A stretch of DNA of 64,000 bases. Source: Bacilli bacterium. GTDB lineage: Bacteria > Bacillota > Bacilli > Bacillales > Amphibacillaceae. Shown piece after piece: positions 40,078-48,863 of this stretch. The position numbers and the translations under genes were made by a program. Under the pieces are notes generated by a model. It was not told the DNA's origin. It ran no database searches and saw only the letters and a list, made by a program, of their open reading frames with translations. The stretch is from NCBI GenBank assembly GCA_012838505.1, contig DUPD01000048.1, forward strand, positions 1-64,000, in the 5' to 3' direction. Position 1 is the stretch's first letter; every line of letters starts with the position of its first letter.

Positions 40078-41301
40078 TTAATTTAATAATTCATCTGAGA
40101 ATTCTAAATCAACGGTCATACCGACTTGATTTGGATAGGTGCCTTCTCCCTCGGGAGCAATAAAGAACACCGACGTTCCATGCCAACTCCCTGTTCCATA
40201 ATCATCATTAAAGGAAAATTCAAGCTCAGCCAACACATTTGGCTTTATAATTCCTTCTATTGCAACATAGTGAATATCAGCTTGATAATCTTCTAGAAAA
40301 TCAAGATGTTTAATAATCGCTTCATTGATGGATGTATCTGTTAAAAACGTCCCAGACCAACTTGAATAAGTCGGCATATCCAATTCATTTACCAAGTACC
40401 ACTCATACGGAAAAATCCGTGGGAATCCGTGTCTGACATGCAGTAGATCGATTTCTCCACTTCGAATCTTATCAATACTCGATATCACTTGACTCTGATC
40501 AAATAAATCATCATTGTCTCTCACTCGGCTCAATGTCTGGTCGTAATCACTCGGCAGTGAACGTGTTCGATTTTGTGCAACTTGGGTGGTACCCTGCATT
40601 TCAGCTAACTCTTCTTCTGAGACCATCGTGTCAGGATCTTCACCGTAAGTTTCACCATCAGAACTGGGCAAAATTATTGTACTGACTCTGATCACACCAT
40701 CATCATCTGTATAATATTCAAAAGACCCGTCCCACTGTTCATAACCATAATCTTGGCTAAACTCTGTGAGATGCACGAGATCATTTCCTTCACCATAATG
40801 TTCATGGGTGACATTCTCGAACTGCGTCCCAACATAATGGGCTACCGTCTCAACATCTAGTGGAAGCCTAAAGTAAAACTGTGCTTCGTACTGATTCGCA
40901 TTATGATCAGCTGCATTATCCTCGACTAAGACCCAATGATAAGGAACATCTAGATAGATCCCATTCGGCAACTCTATCCTCTCAAACCCTTTTGCTGTCA
41001 ACCATTCATCAAAAGGAAGATGCCCAGTTTGCTCGCTGGAACTTTCGCTAGCCTCATCTGCACTTTCATTTTGATCATCGCTCGGAGCTTCCTCGTCGTC
41101 TTCTACCAAATTCTCTTGATCTAGATTCTCACTCTCCTCTTCTAGATTTTGATCGTCGCCTTCAATTTCGGCTGTCTCTTTATCCAGTTGCTGATCCAGT
41201 AGTTGACCAGCTTTATCTAACAAGTCCCCTACTTCATCACAACCAGATAGTAATAACATTAAAAAACTACTGAAAATAATCATTATCCATTTTTTCTTCA
41301 T
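40078..41301 (-). CDS. Large lipoprotein with acidic linker
   Basis: A 407-residue lipoprotein: lipobox LLLSGC, then a strongly acidic Asp/Glu/Ser/Gln linker (about 30-95) and two folded parts (100-200 and 225-405). The pattern LPNGIYLDVPYHWVLVED followed by QYEAQFYFRLPLDVETVAHYVGTQF resembles the repeating theme of the other local lipoproteins. First gene of a two-gene operon with direct-repeat promoter C about 55 nt upstream. I do not recognise the family. Confidence 0.8.
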   Translation of the reverse strand: MKKKWIMIIFSSFLMLLLSGCDEVGDLLDKAGQLLDQQLDKETAEIEGDDQNLEEESENLDQENLVEDDEEAPSDDQNESADEASESSSEQTGHLPFDEWLTAKGFERIELPNGIYLDVPYHWVLVEDNAADHNANQYEAQFYFRLPLDVETVAHYVGTQFENVTHEHYGEGNDLVHLTEFSQDYGYEQWDGSFEYYTDDDGVIRVSTIILPSSDGETYGEDPDTMVSEEELAEMQGTTQVAQNRTRSLPSDYDQTLSRVRDNDDLFDQSQVISSIDKIRSGEIDLLHVRHGFPRIFPYEWYLVNELDMPTYSSWSGTFLTDTSINEAIIKHLDFLEDYQADIHYVAIEGIIKPNVLAELEFSFNDDYGTGSWHGTSVFFIAPEGEGTYPNQVGMTVDLEFSDELLN

Positions 41302-41356
41302 AAAACCGCCCTCCTTTTATGCCATTTAATTCAAGACATAATCATTGATCATCTTC

Positions 41357-41389
41357 ACTATAAAATATGTAAGTTAAAACGGCGTTAAG
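41357..41389 (-). promoter_or_regulatory. Direct-repeat promoter C (lipoprotein operon)
   Basis: Minus strand: CTTAAC, GCCGT, TTTAAC, 10 bp, TATAGT. The 5-bp spacer is the same GCCGT as in box D, and an 18-base stretch is shared between the two. The start point would lie about 49 nt before the 407-residue lipoprotein. Confidence 0.8.
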
Positions 41390-41398
41390 AATTGAGGA

Positions 41399-41509
41399 TT
41401 TTATAAAGAAATTGCATTTGAGGTCGGTATTGGTGATGCCCCATATTTTAATCGGTTGTTTAAGAAGAAAACAGACATGACACCTTTAGATTATCGAAAA
41501 AACGGCTAG
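41399..41509 (+). pseudogene. C-terminal scrap of an AraC-family regulator
   Basis: A short plus-strand frame reads IAFEVGIGDAPYFNRLFKKKTDMTP and ends LDYRKNG-stop. This is the second helix-turn-helix and tail of an AraC protein. Nothing upstream encodes the rest; promoter C starts ten bases away. The remaining 41510-41742 bases hold no recognisable gene. Confidence 0.7.
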
Positions 41510-41742
41510 AATGTTTTTGTAAGATTGATATTGCTTGACGGAGTAATTTGAGTTAAGTAAGCTTGTTAAGAGTAGTCATAATTGGTTATTCACTAGGAAG
41601 TTTTTGATTATTAGAGCATCTATTACATGGACTGTATCTTTTTTTAAAAAAACTACTCTAGTTCATATTCAGTTAATATTTGCATGTTACGCTATTTTTG
41701 TTATTTTTGTTGATGAAATTTTTTTAAAGGGAGATACACGAT

Positions 41743-44472
41743 ATGCTACAGATTAAAAACATTACGAAAACTTACGATACAGGTGCTTTACAACAAAAAG
41801 CACTCGATGATGTCAGCTTTAATCTTCGAGATAATGAATTTGTGTCAGTGCTTGGCCACAGTGGCTCAGGAAAAACAACACTTTTAAATATTATTGGCGG
41901 ATTAGACAACTATGATAGTGGTGACATTATCATTAATGATATATCTACAAAGAAATATACAGATCGCGATTGGGATTCTTACCGCAACCATTCTGTTGGT
42001 TTTGTTTTTCAAAGTTACAACCTTATTCCACACCAGACGGTATTATCAAACGTTGAATTAGCTTTAACGCTATCAGGTATTTCCTCAAGTGAGCGAAAAG
42101 AAAGAGCTGCTAAAGCTTTGGAGGAAGTTGGCTTAAAAGACCATCTTCATAAACTTCCAAATCAATTATCAGGTGGTCAGATGCAAAGAGTGGCAATCGC
42201 TCGTGCATTGGTCAATGAACCAGATGTTTTACTTGCGGATGAGCCAACAGGTGCCCTGGATACCGAAACAAGTATTCAAATTATGGAACTACTGAGGGAA
42301 GTAGCTAAAGATCGTTTGGTGGTAATGGTCACACATAACCCTGACCTCGCTCATGATTATTCAAATCGGATTATCAAATTACAGGATGGGAAAATCATTT
42401 CAGATTCACACCCCTTAAATATTGAAGATGAGGATGCAACCCAATCAATCCATAAAAATATGGGTAAATCATCAATGTCGTTTTTAACAGCTCTATCTTT
42501 GAGCTTTAATAATTTGAAATCAAAAAAAGGAAGAACTTTCTTAACGGCATTTGCTGGTTCAATTGGGATTATTGGAATCGCGTTGATTCTTTCCCTTTCA
42601 ACAGGTGTAAATGATTATATTGATGATATTCAACAAGATACAATGACCGCTTATCCGATAACGATTGAAGAACAATCAATTGATCTAGATAGTTTAATGG
42701 AGATTCAAGATGAAGCGATTAGCGATATGGCGACGGCAGAAGAAGAAAGCGCTGATCGTGACTTAGATGGCGTGTACTCGAATGCGATGACTCTCGAACT
42801 CATTAGTAGTACAACTTCAACCTTTGAAGAGAATAATTTAACGTCTTTCAAAGAATATCTAGACGACCCATCAAATGTGATCGAACCTTATGTTGGTGCG
42901 AATGGAATCGTGTATTCTTATGACGTGAAGTTTGATTTTTTCACGTACGATGAAGAAGACACACTGATCAATACTGATGGAAGCACCTTTAGAGAAGATG
43001 AGTCACAAGGGATGCCTTCTATGGAAATGCCTGAGAGTCCTTTCATGCCTTCTAGAAGCAATGTAAGTGAACTTATTCCCGGAATCGAAGGTAACCTCAT
43101 TAGCCAAGTCATTATAGATAATTATGACGTTTTAGCTGGTGATTGGCCTGAAGCCTATGATGAAGTCGTTTTGAACGTCGATCAAAATCATGAAATCGAA
43201 ACATCTAAACTTTATGAATTAGGCATCTTACCTGCCAGTGAGTATGAAGAGATTTTAGATCAAATTGATCAGGGAGAGAAAGTTGAACTTGAATCTCAAA
43301 AATTAAGTTATGAAGAAATAATGGATCATTCCTTCTATTTAATCCCGGCAAGTGATTATTTTGTAGAAGACGACAATGGGTACTTCCAAGATATATCAGA
43401 AGATGATGTAGCTGTTGAAAACTTGATCGAAGAAAGTGCAATTGAAATCAAAATCGTCGGCATTGTCAAACCTGTTGAAGATGCAACAACTGCAGATATT
43501 TCAACACCAATTGCCTATACAAATGCGTTAACACAACATTTAATTGACTATGCAAATGAAAGTGACGTTATTCAGGCACAAGAAGCTTCACCAGAGATCA
43601 ATATTTTAAATGGTTTACGTTTTGAAACAGTTAATGATGAGCAAAAAATTGAAGATACGCTAGAATATCTTGATAGCTTCACGATTAGTGAAAAAGCCGA
43701 ATTTGCCCGTTCCATGCAAGATAGAAGTGGCGAATCTGAGCAAATGCCTGGTGAAATGCCAGCAATGAGTGAAGAGCAACTAGCAGCTGGTTTTGATGGT
43801 TTAGTTGAAAGCTTCGATTCAGAAACATTATTATCTATTTATGATAACTCAATTTCGCCGGGTAATTATGATGATAACATGGCAAATTTCGGAGCAATTA
43901 GCTTAGATGCACCATCTTCAATTCGTATTTATGCAGATAATTTTGAAGATAAGGAAGCTATTTCTGCTGGCATTGATACTTATAACGCTTCTGTAGATGA
44001 GGAAGAAAAAATCACTTACGCAGACTTTGCAGGTCTGATCATGTCTTCGGTAACTGAAATTATCGACGTGATTACGTATGTATTAATCGCATTCGTTAGT
44101 GTGTCATTAATTGTGTCATCGATTATGATTGGGATCATCACTTATATCTCAGTCCTAGAGCGAACAAAAGAAATCGGGATCCTACGAGCCATCGGTGCTT
44201 CCAAAGGAAATATCTCGACAGTCTTCAATGCTGAAACATTTATTATTGGTTTATTCTCAGGATTGCTAGGTATCGGAGTGACCTATTTATCTCATATTCC
44301 TATAAATATGATTCTTGAGGCCTTGCTCGGAGAAGGCGTTCAAGCAAGCTTATCAATGACAAGTTCAGTTGTATTGGTTATTCTAAGTGTGATTTTATCC
44401 TTTATTGCTGGATTAATCCCTTCAAGACAAGCGTCTGAAAAGGACCCTGTTGATGCCTTAAGATCTGAATAA
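41743..44472 (+). CDS. MacB/LolD-FtsX fused ABC exporter
   Basis: A 909-residue fusion. The ATPase (1-225) has Walker A GHSGSGKTT (38-46), signature LSGGQ and Walker B VLLADEPTGALDT. A first transmembrane helix near 262-285 is followed by a large acidic extracellular domain (~290-770) and three C-terminal helices with FtsX features (TYISVLERTKEIGILRAIGASK). Such transporters export peptides or lipoproteins, or give peptide resistance. It is divergent from the lipoprotein operon; no direct-repeat box is visible before it. A ribosome site AAAGGGAG precedes the ATG. Confidence 0.87.
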   Translation: MLQIKNITKTYDTGALQQKALDDVSFNLRDNEFVSVLGHSGSGKTTLLNIIGGLDNYDSGDIIINDISTKKYTDRDWDSYRNHSVGFVFQSYNLIPHQTVLSNVELALTLSGISSSERKERAAKALEEVGLKDHLHKLPNQLSGGQMQRVAIARALVNEPDVLLADEPTGALDTETSIQIMELLREVAKDRLVVMVTHNPDLAHDYSNRIIKLQDGKIISDSHPLNIEDEDATQSIHKNMGKSSMSFLTALSLSFNNLKSKKGRTFLTAFAGSIGIIGIALILSLSTGVNDYIDDIQQDTMTAYPITIEEQSIDLDSLMEIQDEAISDMATAEEESADRDLDGVYSNAMTLELISSTTSTFEENNLTSFKEYLDDPSNVIEPYVGANGIVYSYDVKFDFFTYDEEDTLINTDGSTFREDESQGMPSMEMPESPFMPSRSNVSELIPGIEGNLISQVIIDNYDVLAGDWPEAYDEVVLNVDQNHEIETSKLYELGILPASEYEEILDQIDQGEKVELESQKLSYEEIMDHSFYLIPASDYFVEDDNGYFQDISEDDVAVENLIEESAIEIKIVGIVKPVEDATTADISTPIAYTNALTQHLIDYANESDVIQAQEASPEINILNGLRFETVNDEQKIEDTLEYLDSFTISEKAEFARSMQDRSGESEQMPGEMPAMSEEQLAAGFDGLVESFDSETLLSIYDNSISPGNYDDNMANFGAISLDAPSSIRIYADNFEDKEAISAGIDTYNASVDEEEKITYADFAGLIMSSVTEIIDVITYVLIAFVSVSLIVSSIMIGIITYISVLERTKEIGILRAIGASKGNISTVFNAETFIIGLFSGLLGIGVTYLSHIPINMILEALLGEGVQASLSMTSSVVLVILSVILSFIAGLIPSRQASEKDPVDALRSE

Positions 44473-44542
44473 TTTTCAAAATCTATCAAGAGTCAGTGAT
44501 AAATTTAGAATAAACCCCATTAAGATGAAATGAAACATAATT

Positions 44543-44590
44543 AAAAACTGGAATGTCTCATCTTTGATCGATGATTCATTCCAGTTTACT
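44543..44590. terminator. Terminator between ABC exporter and hsdR
   Basis: AAACTGGAATG and CATTCCAGTTT form an 11-bp stem with a 21-base loop, flanked by A and T tracts. It sits between two converging genes. Confidence 0.65.
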
Positions 44591-44594
44591 ATTT

Positions 44595-47500
44595 CTATTT
44601 ATACTTTCTCTTAATCTTCGGCACAATCTCCGGAAGTGCCTTCATGAGTTTCATATTATGTTCTAATAGATTGCTCGTTTCAGGATTATCAATCGAATCA
44701 TAATCAACGTTACGAGTCAGCTCATCGATATAAGGTATATCTCTTGGGTTTGATGCAGAATAAGTTTCGATTGCTTTTTCGAAAATGACCTCATTCAGTC
44801 CCCACTTTTGCGACACTTGATAAATTTCAGCTTTTAATTTACTTTCCTTCCACGCCTCATAGGCATCATCAAAATGCATGTTGCTCGGAACGTTCTGAGG
44901 CTCTAATTCCTCTTTAACGAATTGCTTCAATAGTTCAGCTTGTTCATATTCACCCAAGTTACTTAGCTCATTTATCTGTTGATAGATGAGTCGTAAGGTT
45001 TCCGCATCGACTGTTTGTTTACCATCTCTTGATGTCGCTTTTTCGCCCATCAGTTGCACAATATAATGAGCATCAATCTTTTGGGTGCCAGCCAGTTTTG
45101 CTTCTCCTAAAGGTAATACTGGATGGTGCTCTTCTTCAGTATCCTGGTCATCTCGTGTCAAGTTACGATACGCACCGACATAACGCATCCAGTCATGTTC
45201 TGTCACGCCAAATCCTTCATCTACCCACTCGAATTCATAATATTGCTGAATCGTATTGAGCTGACCATTTGCCTCTTTAAAAGCTTGTACAAAAGCTTCT
45301 TTTGCCTCTGCATCTTTTTCTAAGGATTGCCATGCCGTTGGGTCTTGTAAAATTTCTCTCACTTGTTGGGATTGTTTAACGAACTGATCAACGGCAACAG
45401 GGTAAGGTTCGACAATGGCCTTACTACTCTTGCCACCACTTCCATATAAAATTAACGCGTCATTCACCGTTTCTTCTGTGATTCTTGGGTATTGGAAATT
45501 AACAATCGTCCCAAATTCCTTTTCTTTGCCGTAAATTCGATTCGTCCTTGAATAAGCTTGAATCAAACCTTGAAGTGCAAGAGAACGATCAACATATAGC
45601 GTATTAATAAATTTCGAATCATAACCTGTTAGGAGTTGATCCGCCACAATCACGAGATCGATGTTTTTCGGATTTCTCCCACTTCCTCCACGCGTTGCTC
45701 GTTCGACGACATCCTCATAGTACGCGTCTTCTCCTCGGCGTCGATCGCCGTATGCATACTCAATTCCTGTAAAACTCGCATAATCTTTAAACATCGTTTG
45801 AATCAATTTTGGATCAGTCGGCTCTGTATCGGCATCTGTGCCAAAACTAAACGTCATCGCCACGTTAATCGAGATATCATCACGTTCAGCTAATTGCTTT
45901 TGGAACTCTTTATAGTAAGCAATGACACGCTTTTTGTAGGCAACCGTTAAGATCGCATTGAAAAACTTCTGTTGTGATTGTTCTTCCCAATGATTTAAGA
46001 TTTCCTCAACCACTCTTGGGATGTGTGTCTCATCATGATAAAAAAGTAACTTTCTTCTTTTGGCTTCTTTTTCAATCTCTAATTCTGACAGCTCATGCAC
46101 TTGTCTTTCGAGCTGTCTTCTTGAAACAGTGGGTTGTTCTTCGACTAAACAATCGACAATTTGTTCCCTTAACGCTTCATAGCTTTCAAATTCACCCGTA
46201 TTAATGTAGTCCACATGAAAACCTAACACGTTTCTATCGGCAATCGCCTCATCAATTGTATAGCTATGCAACTCAGGTCCGAAAAGTTTTTCTGTTGTAT
46301 CAATGAGCTCACTTTTCTCATTGATCATGCCCCTGCTTTTATTTTCATCAAACAATGGTGTCCCTGTAAAACCGTAGAAAAGCCCGTTTTTTCTAAAGTA
46401 GTTTTTAATCGTCACCATCATATCGCCCATGGTTGTCCGGTGGGCTTCATCAATGATAAAAACGATTTTCTTATCTGCTAAACTCTCATCTTTCGCTTCA
46501 ACTAAATCTTTGACTAGATTATTTAATTTAAAAGTCGTCGTAACAACAATCCCTGTGCTAGCTGATAATAACAGCTTACGTAATTGATAGGTATGGGCTG
46601 TATCGTCAACCGTCACCGATTCATATTCGGCATAGGCTTTGAAATTCTCACTCGTTCGACTATCGAGTTCTCTCCTGTCGACTAAGAAGACAACATTATC
46701 AAATCCTGCTTTTGTTGATAAAAATAAAGCTGTTTTAAAACTCGTAATCGTCTTCCCTGAGCCCGTCGTATGCCACACATAGCCACCATGAGGAATCTGG
46801 TCATCATTATCCCATCCTATCGCAGCCCGTTCGACCGCTTGTAAAGCATGGACCTGATAGGACCGTAACAACATATGCTTGCGATCTTCTTCTTGATTCG
46901 CTTCATCGATCACTAAATAATCACCGACCATTTGGTGTGCCATCGGAATCATTAAAAAGTGGCCGATCACATCTTCCCAATGATTGATTGGTTGATTATG
47001 TTTATCCGCCCAATGAAAAACAAAACTTGGGTTAAAAGCGTTAATTGACTTTGGTGTCGCAAAATAACGTGTCGCCACTTCAGAAGTGATCACCATCATT
47101 TGCGAAAAAGCCATAAAATTATTGACATACTCACCATCAGCATAATAGCGCTTGAACTGATTAAAGGCCTCTTCTAACGACTTATCCGTCCGCTTTTGTT
47201 CAATATTAATCAGCGGTAGGCCATTAATGAGTAAAATCAGATCAAAACGATTTCCGTTTGGCGTCTCAACTTCTCTTGCGATATTATAGCTTGAAATCCC
47301 ACCACGTACTTGTGCCTTTTTAAAAATCGTTAGCGTAATGTGTTCACGTGTGACATCAGGATGGTTGTCCCGATAAATGCCATCGATTTTTCCAGTCGAT
47401 TGTTCCATTGCCAAAATTTTTGCGGCTTCATAGCTATTATCAATTTGCGATACTTTAGCCATCACTTGTGAAAACTCATTATCTGTTAATGGAACGCCTT

Positions 47501-47681
47501 CTAAAACATCTGCATTCATGCGATTCAGTTCCTTACGCCAATGGTTGACGAGCGTGGCGACAGTCACTTTTTGTTTCGTTCCATCTAGAAAATCTGGTGC
47601 TTTCCACTTGAATTGTTGTAGTTTTGCAACAAACTGATCTTGAAAAGCTCTCTCCGCTGCATTCTTACGTCCATTACTCAA
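44595..47681 (-). CDS. hsdR: Type I restriction enzyme R subunit
   Basis: A 1028-residue motor and nuclease subunit. The N-terminal nuclease shows FDLILLINGLPLINIEQKR, the PD-ExK-type site. The SF2 translocase has Walker A TTGSGKT and DEAH (FIIDEAH), then GFTGTPLF and later SRTNRIYG. It uses ATP to reel in and cut unmodified DNA with the M and S subunits. A TTG start is supported by GGAGG 7 nt upstream. Last gene of the hsdM-hsdS-hsdR operon. Confidence 0.93.
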   Translation of the reverse strand: MSNGRKNAAERAFQDQFVAKLQQFKWKAPDFLDGTKQKVTVATLVNHWRKELNRMNADVLEGVPLTDNEFSQVMAKVSQIDNSYEAAKILAMEQSTGKIDGIYRDNHPDVTREHITLTIFKKAQVRGGISSYNIAREVETPNGNRFDLILLINGLPLINIEQKRTDKSLEEAFNQFKRYYADGEYVNNFMAFSQMMVITSEVATRYFATPKSINAFNPSFVFHWADKHNQPINHWEDVIGHFLMIPMAHQMVGDYLVIDEANQEEDRKHMLLRSYQVHALQAVERAAIGWDNDDQIPHGGYVWHTTGSGKTITSFKTALFLSTKAGFDNVVFLVDRRELDSRTSENFKAYAEYESVTVDDTAHTYQLRKLLLSASTGIVVTTTFKLNNLVKDLVEAKDESLADKKIVFIIDEAHRTTMGDMMVTIKNYFRKNGLFYGFTGTPLFDENKSRGMINEKSELIDTTEKLFGPELHSYTIDEAIADRNVLGFHVDYINTGEFESYEALREQIVDCLVEEQPTVSRRQLERQVHELSELEIEKEAKRRKLLFYHDETHIPRVVEEILNHWEEQSQQKFFNAILTVAYKKRVIAYYKEFQKQLAERDDISINVAMTFSFGTDADTEPTDPKLIQTMFKDYASFTGIEYAYGDRRRGEDAYYEDVVERATRGGSGRNPKNIDLVIVADQLLTGYDSKFINTLYVDRSLALQGLIQAYSRTNRIYGKEKEFGTIVNFQYPRITEETVNDALILYGSGGKSSKAIVEPYPVAVDQFVKQSQQVREILQDPTAWQSLEKDAEAKEAFVQAFKEANGQLNTIQQYYEFEWVDEGFGVTEHDWMRYVGAYRNLTRDDQDTEEEHHPVLPLGEAKLAGTQKIDAHYIVQLMGEKATSRDGKQTVDAETLRLIYQQINELSNLGEYEQAELLKQFVKEELEPQNVPSNMHFDDAYEAWKESKLKAEIYQVSQKWGLNEVIFEKAIETYSASNPRDIPYIDELTRNVDYDSIDNPETSNLLEHNMKLMKALPEIVPKIKRKYK

Positions 47682-47696
47682 TCGTGCGCCTCCTCT

Positions 47697-48863
47697 CTAC
47701 ACAAACATTTCTTCTAAATAAGCCTCTTTCATTTTCTTTAGCTTCTCTAACTTTTTTTCTTCGGTTGCAATTTGGTCATCTAAGTTTTTGAAAAATTGAC
47801 CGATTTTATGTTGTTCATTAATATTGCTTGGGATATAGCAGTATTGATTTTGTAGAATAGTAAAATGACGCTTATATCCTTCTGATTTAGGCAGATATTT
47901 TTTTAGCAAAACGAACAAAAATTCCCCAGGGACTTTTTCAATTTCTAATATTTTTATGCCATCAGTGGCTATTAAAAATGGCCTGTTAGGTTTAAATAGC
48001 GATAGTGTATGATCACCAAATAAAACTACATTACTATATTCTTTAAAAGGAGACTTATTAGAGTAGCCAACGATTGGAGTGTCTCCCTGCTGAATAACTT
48101 CATATTTCCCATCTGATTTTGGTTTTGCTAAATATGATTTAAATGAGTGTGTTTTCATTATATTTGAAAACAGATGACGCTCCCAATCTTCATCAAATCC
48201 TTTAAACCTTCTATTTGGTACAGTTTCGCCTTCTTGTGGGAACATTTCGGTTAAATAAGCAGTTTTTAATGCTTTTACTTTAGCAATCTTTCGCTCTTGA
48301 TTTGCAATTCTATCATCTAAAACCTTAAAAAACTCACCGATTTTTTGTTGTTCCTGTAATACCGGTATCATAAGTTTGTATCTCGAATACTCTTGAGCAT
48401 TAATACCCGGCTGTCCTGATCGTTGCGATGTTACACTGACAAAATGATTGTATTGTTTTGTCAAAGTATTTTGGAAAATAAATTCAGAGTCATATTCATT
48501 TTTAATTCTTGCTTTAATCAAAAAGCCAGCAAAGTAAACTTTTCCATCTGATGTTTCATATTTATATGTCTTTCCAACACTCGCACCAGTTCTAGCAAAC
48601 AATATATCTCCTTCAGATAAAATATAGTCGTCAGATACTGTATAATCGATACTAGGTGAAGTTAAATTGCTTTTTACAAATAACCTTGTATCATCATCGA
48701 TATCAGTAATTCTAATGTACTTATTTTTACCATCAAATTTTTTAGATTCTGCGTTTAATCCATATTGAAAAGAATCACTCAGATCCCCTAAACTTATTTC
48801 TATCCATTCTTCTATAAAGTTCTGAAACCTTTTCTTCGGGACTAGCCTCTTCTCTCCCATCAT
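47697..48863 (-). CDS. hsdS: Type I restriction enzyme specificity subunit
   Basis: A 388-residue specificity subunit with two target-recognition domains (about 15-165 and 220-345). Each is followed by a conserved coiled-coil region with the pattern EQxKIGxFFKxLDDxIAxxxxK (about 170-200 and 350-385). It overlaps hsdM by four bases (ATGA). No second hsdS or recombinase is seen in the operon, so phase variation is not supported. Confidence 0.92.
   Translation of the reverse strand: MMGEKRLVPKKRFQNFIEEWIEISLGDLSDSFQYGLNAESKKFDGKNKYIRITDIDDDTRLFVKSNLTSPSIDYTVSDDYILSEGDILFARTGASVGKTYKYETSDGKVYFAGFLIKARIKNEYDSEFIFQNTLTKQYNHFVSVTSQRSGQPGINAQEYSRYKLMIPVLQEQQKIGEFFKVLDDRIANQERKIAKVKALKTAYLTEMFPQEGETVPNRRFKGFDEDWERHLFSNIMKTHSFKSYLAKPKSDGKYEVIQQGDTPIVGYSNKSPFKEYSNVVLFGDHTLSLFKPNRPFLIATDGIKILEIEKVPGEFLFVLLKKYLPKSEGYKRHFTILQNQYCYIPSNINEQHKIGQFFKNLDDQIATEEKKLEKLKKMKEAYLEEMFV

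Noticed and set aside
41540-41575. GTTAAG pair resembling a seventh regulon box
   Set aside because: The two hexamers are 13 bp apart and no -10 lies 10 bp beyond, so the geometry fails.
47697-48863. Phase-variable hsdS by inversion
   Set aside because: Only one hsdS and no recombinase or inverted hsdS fragment in the operon.
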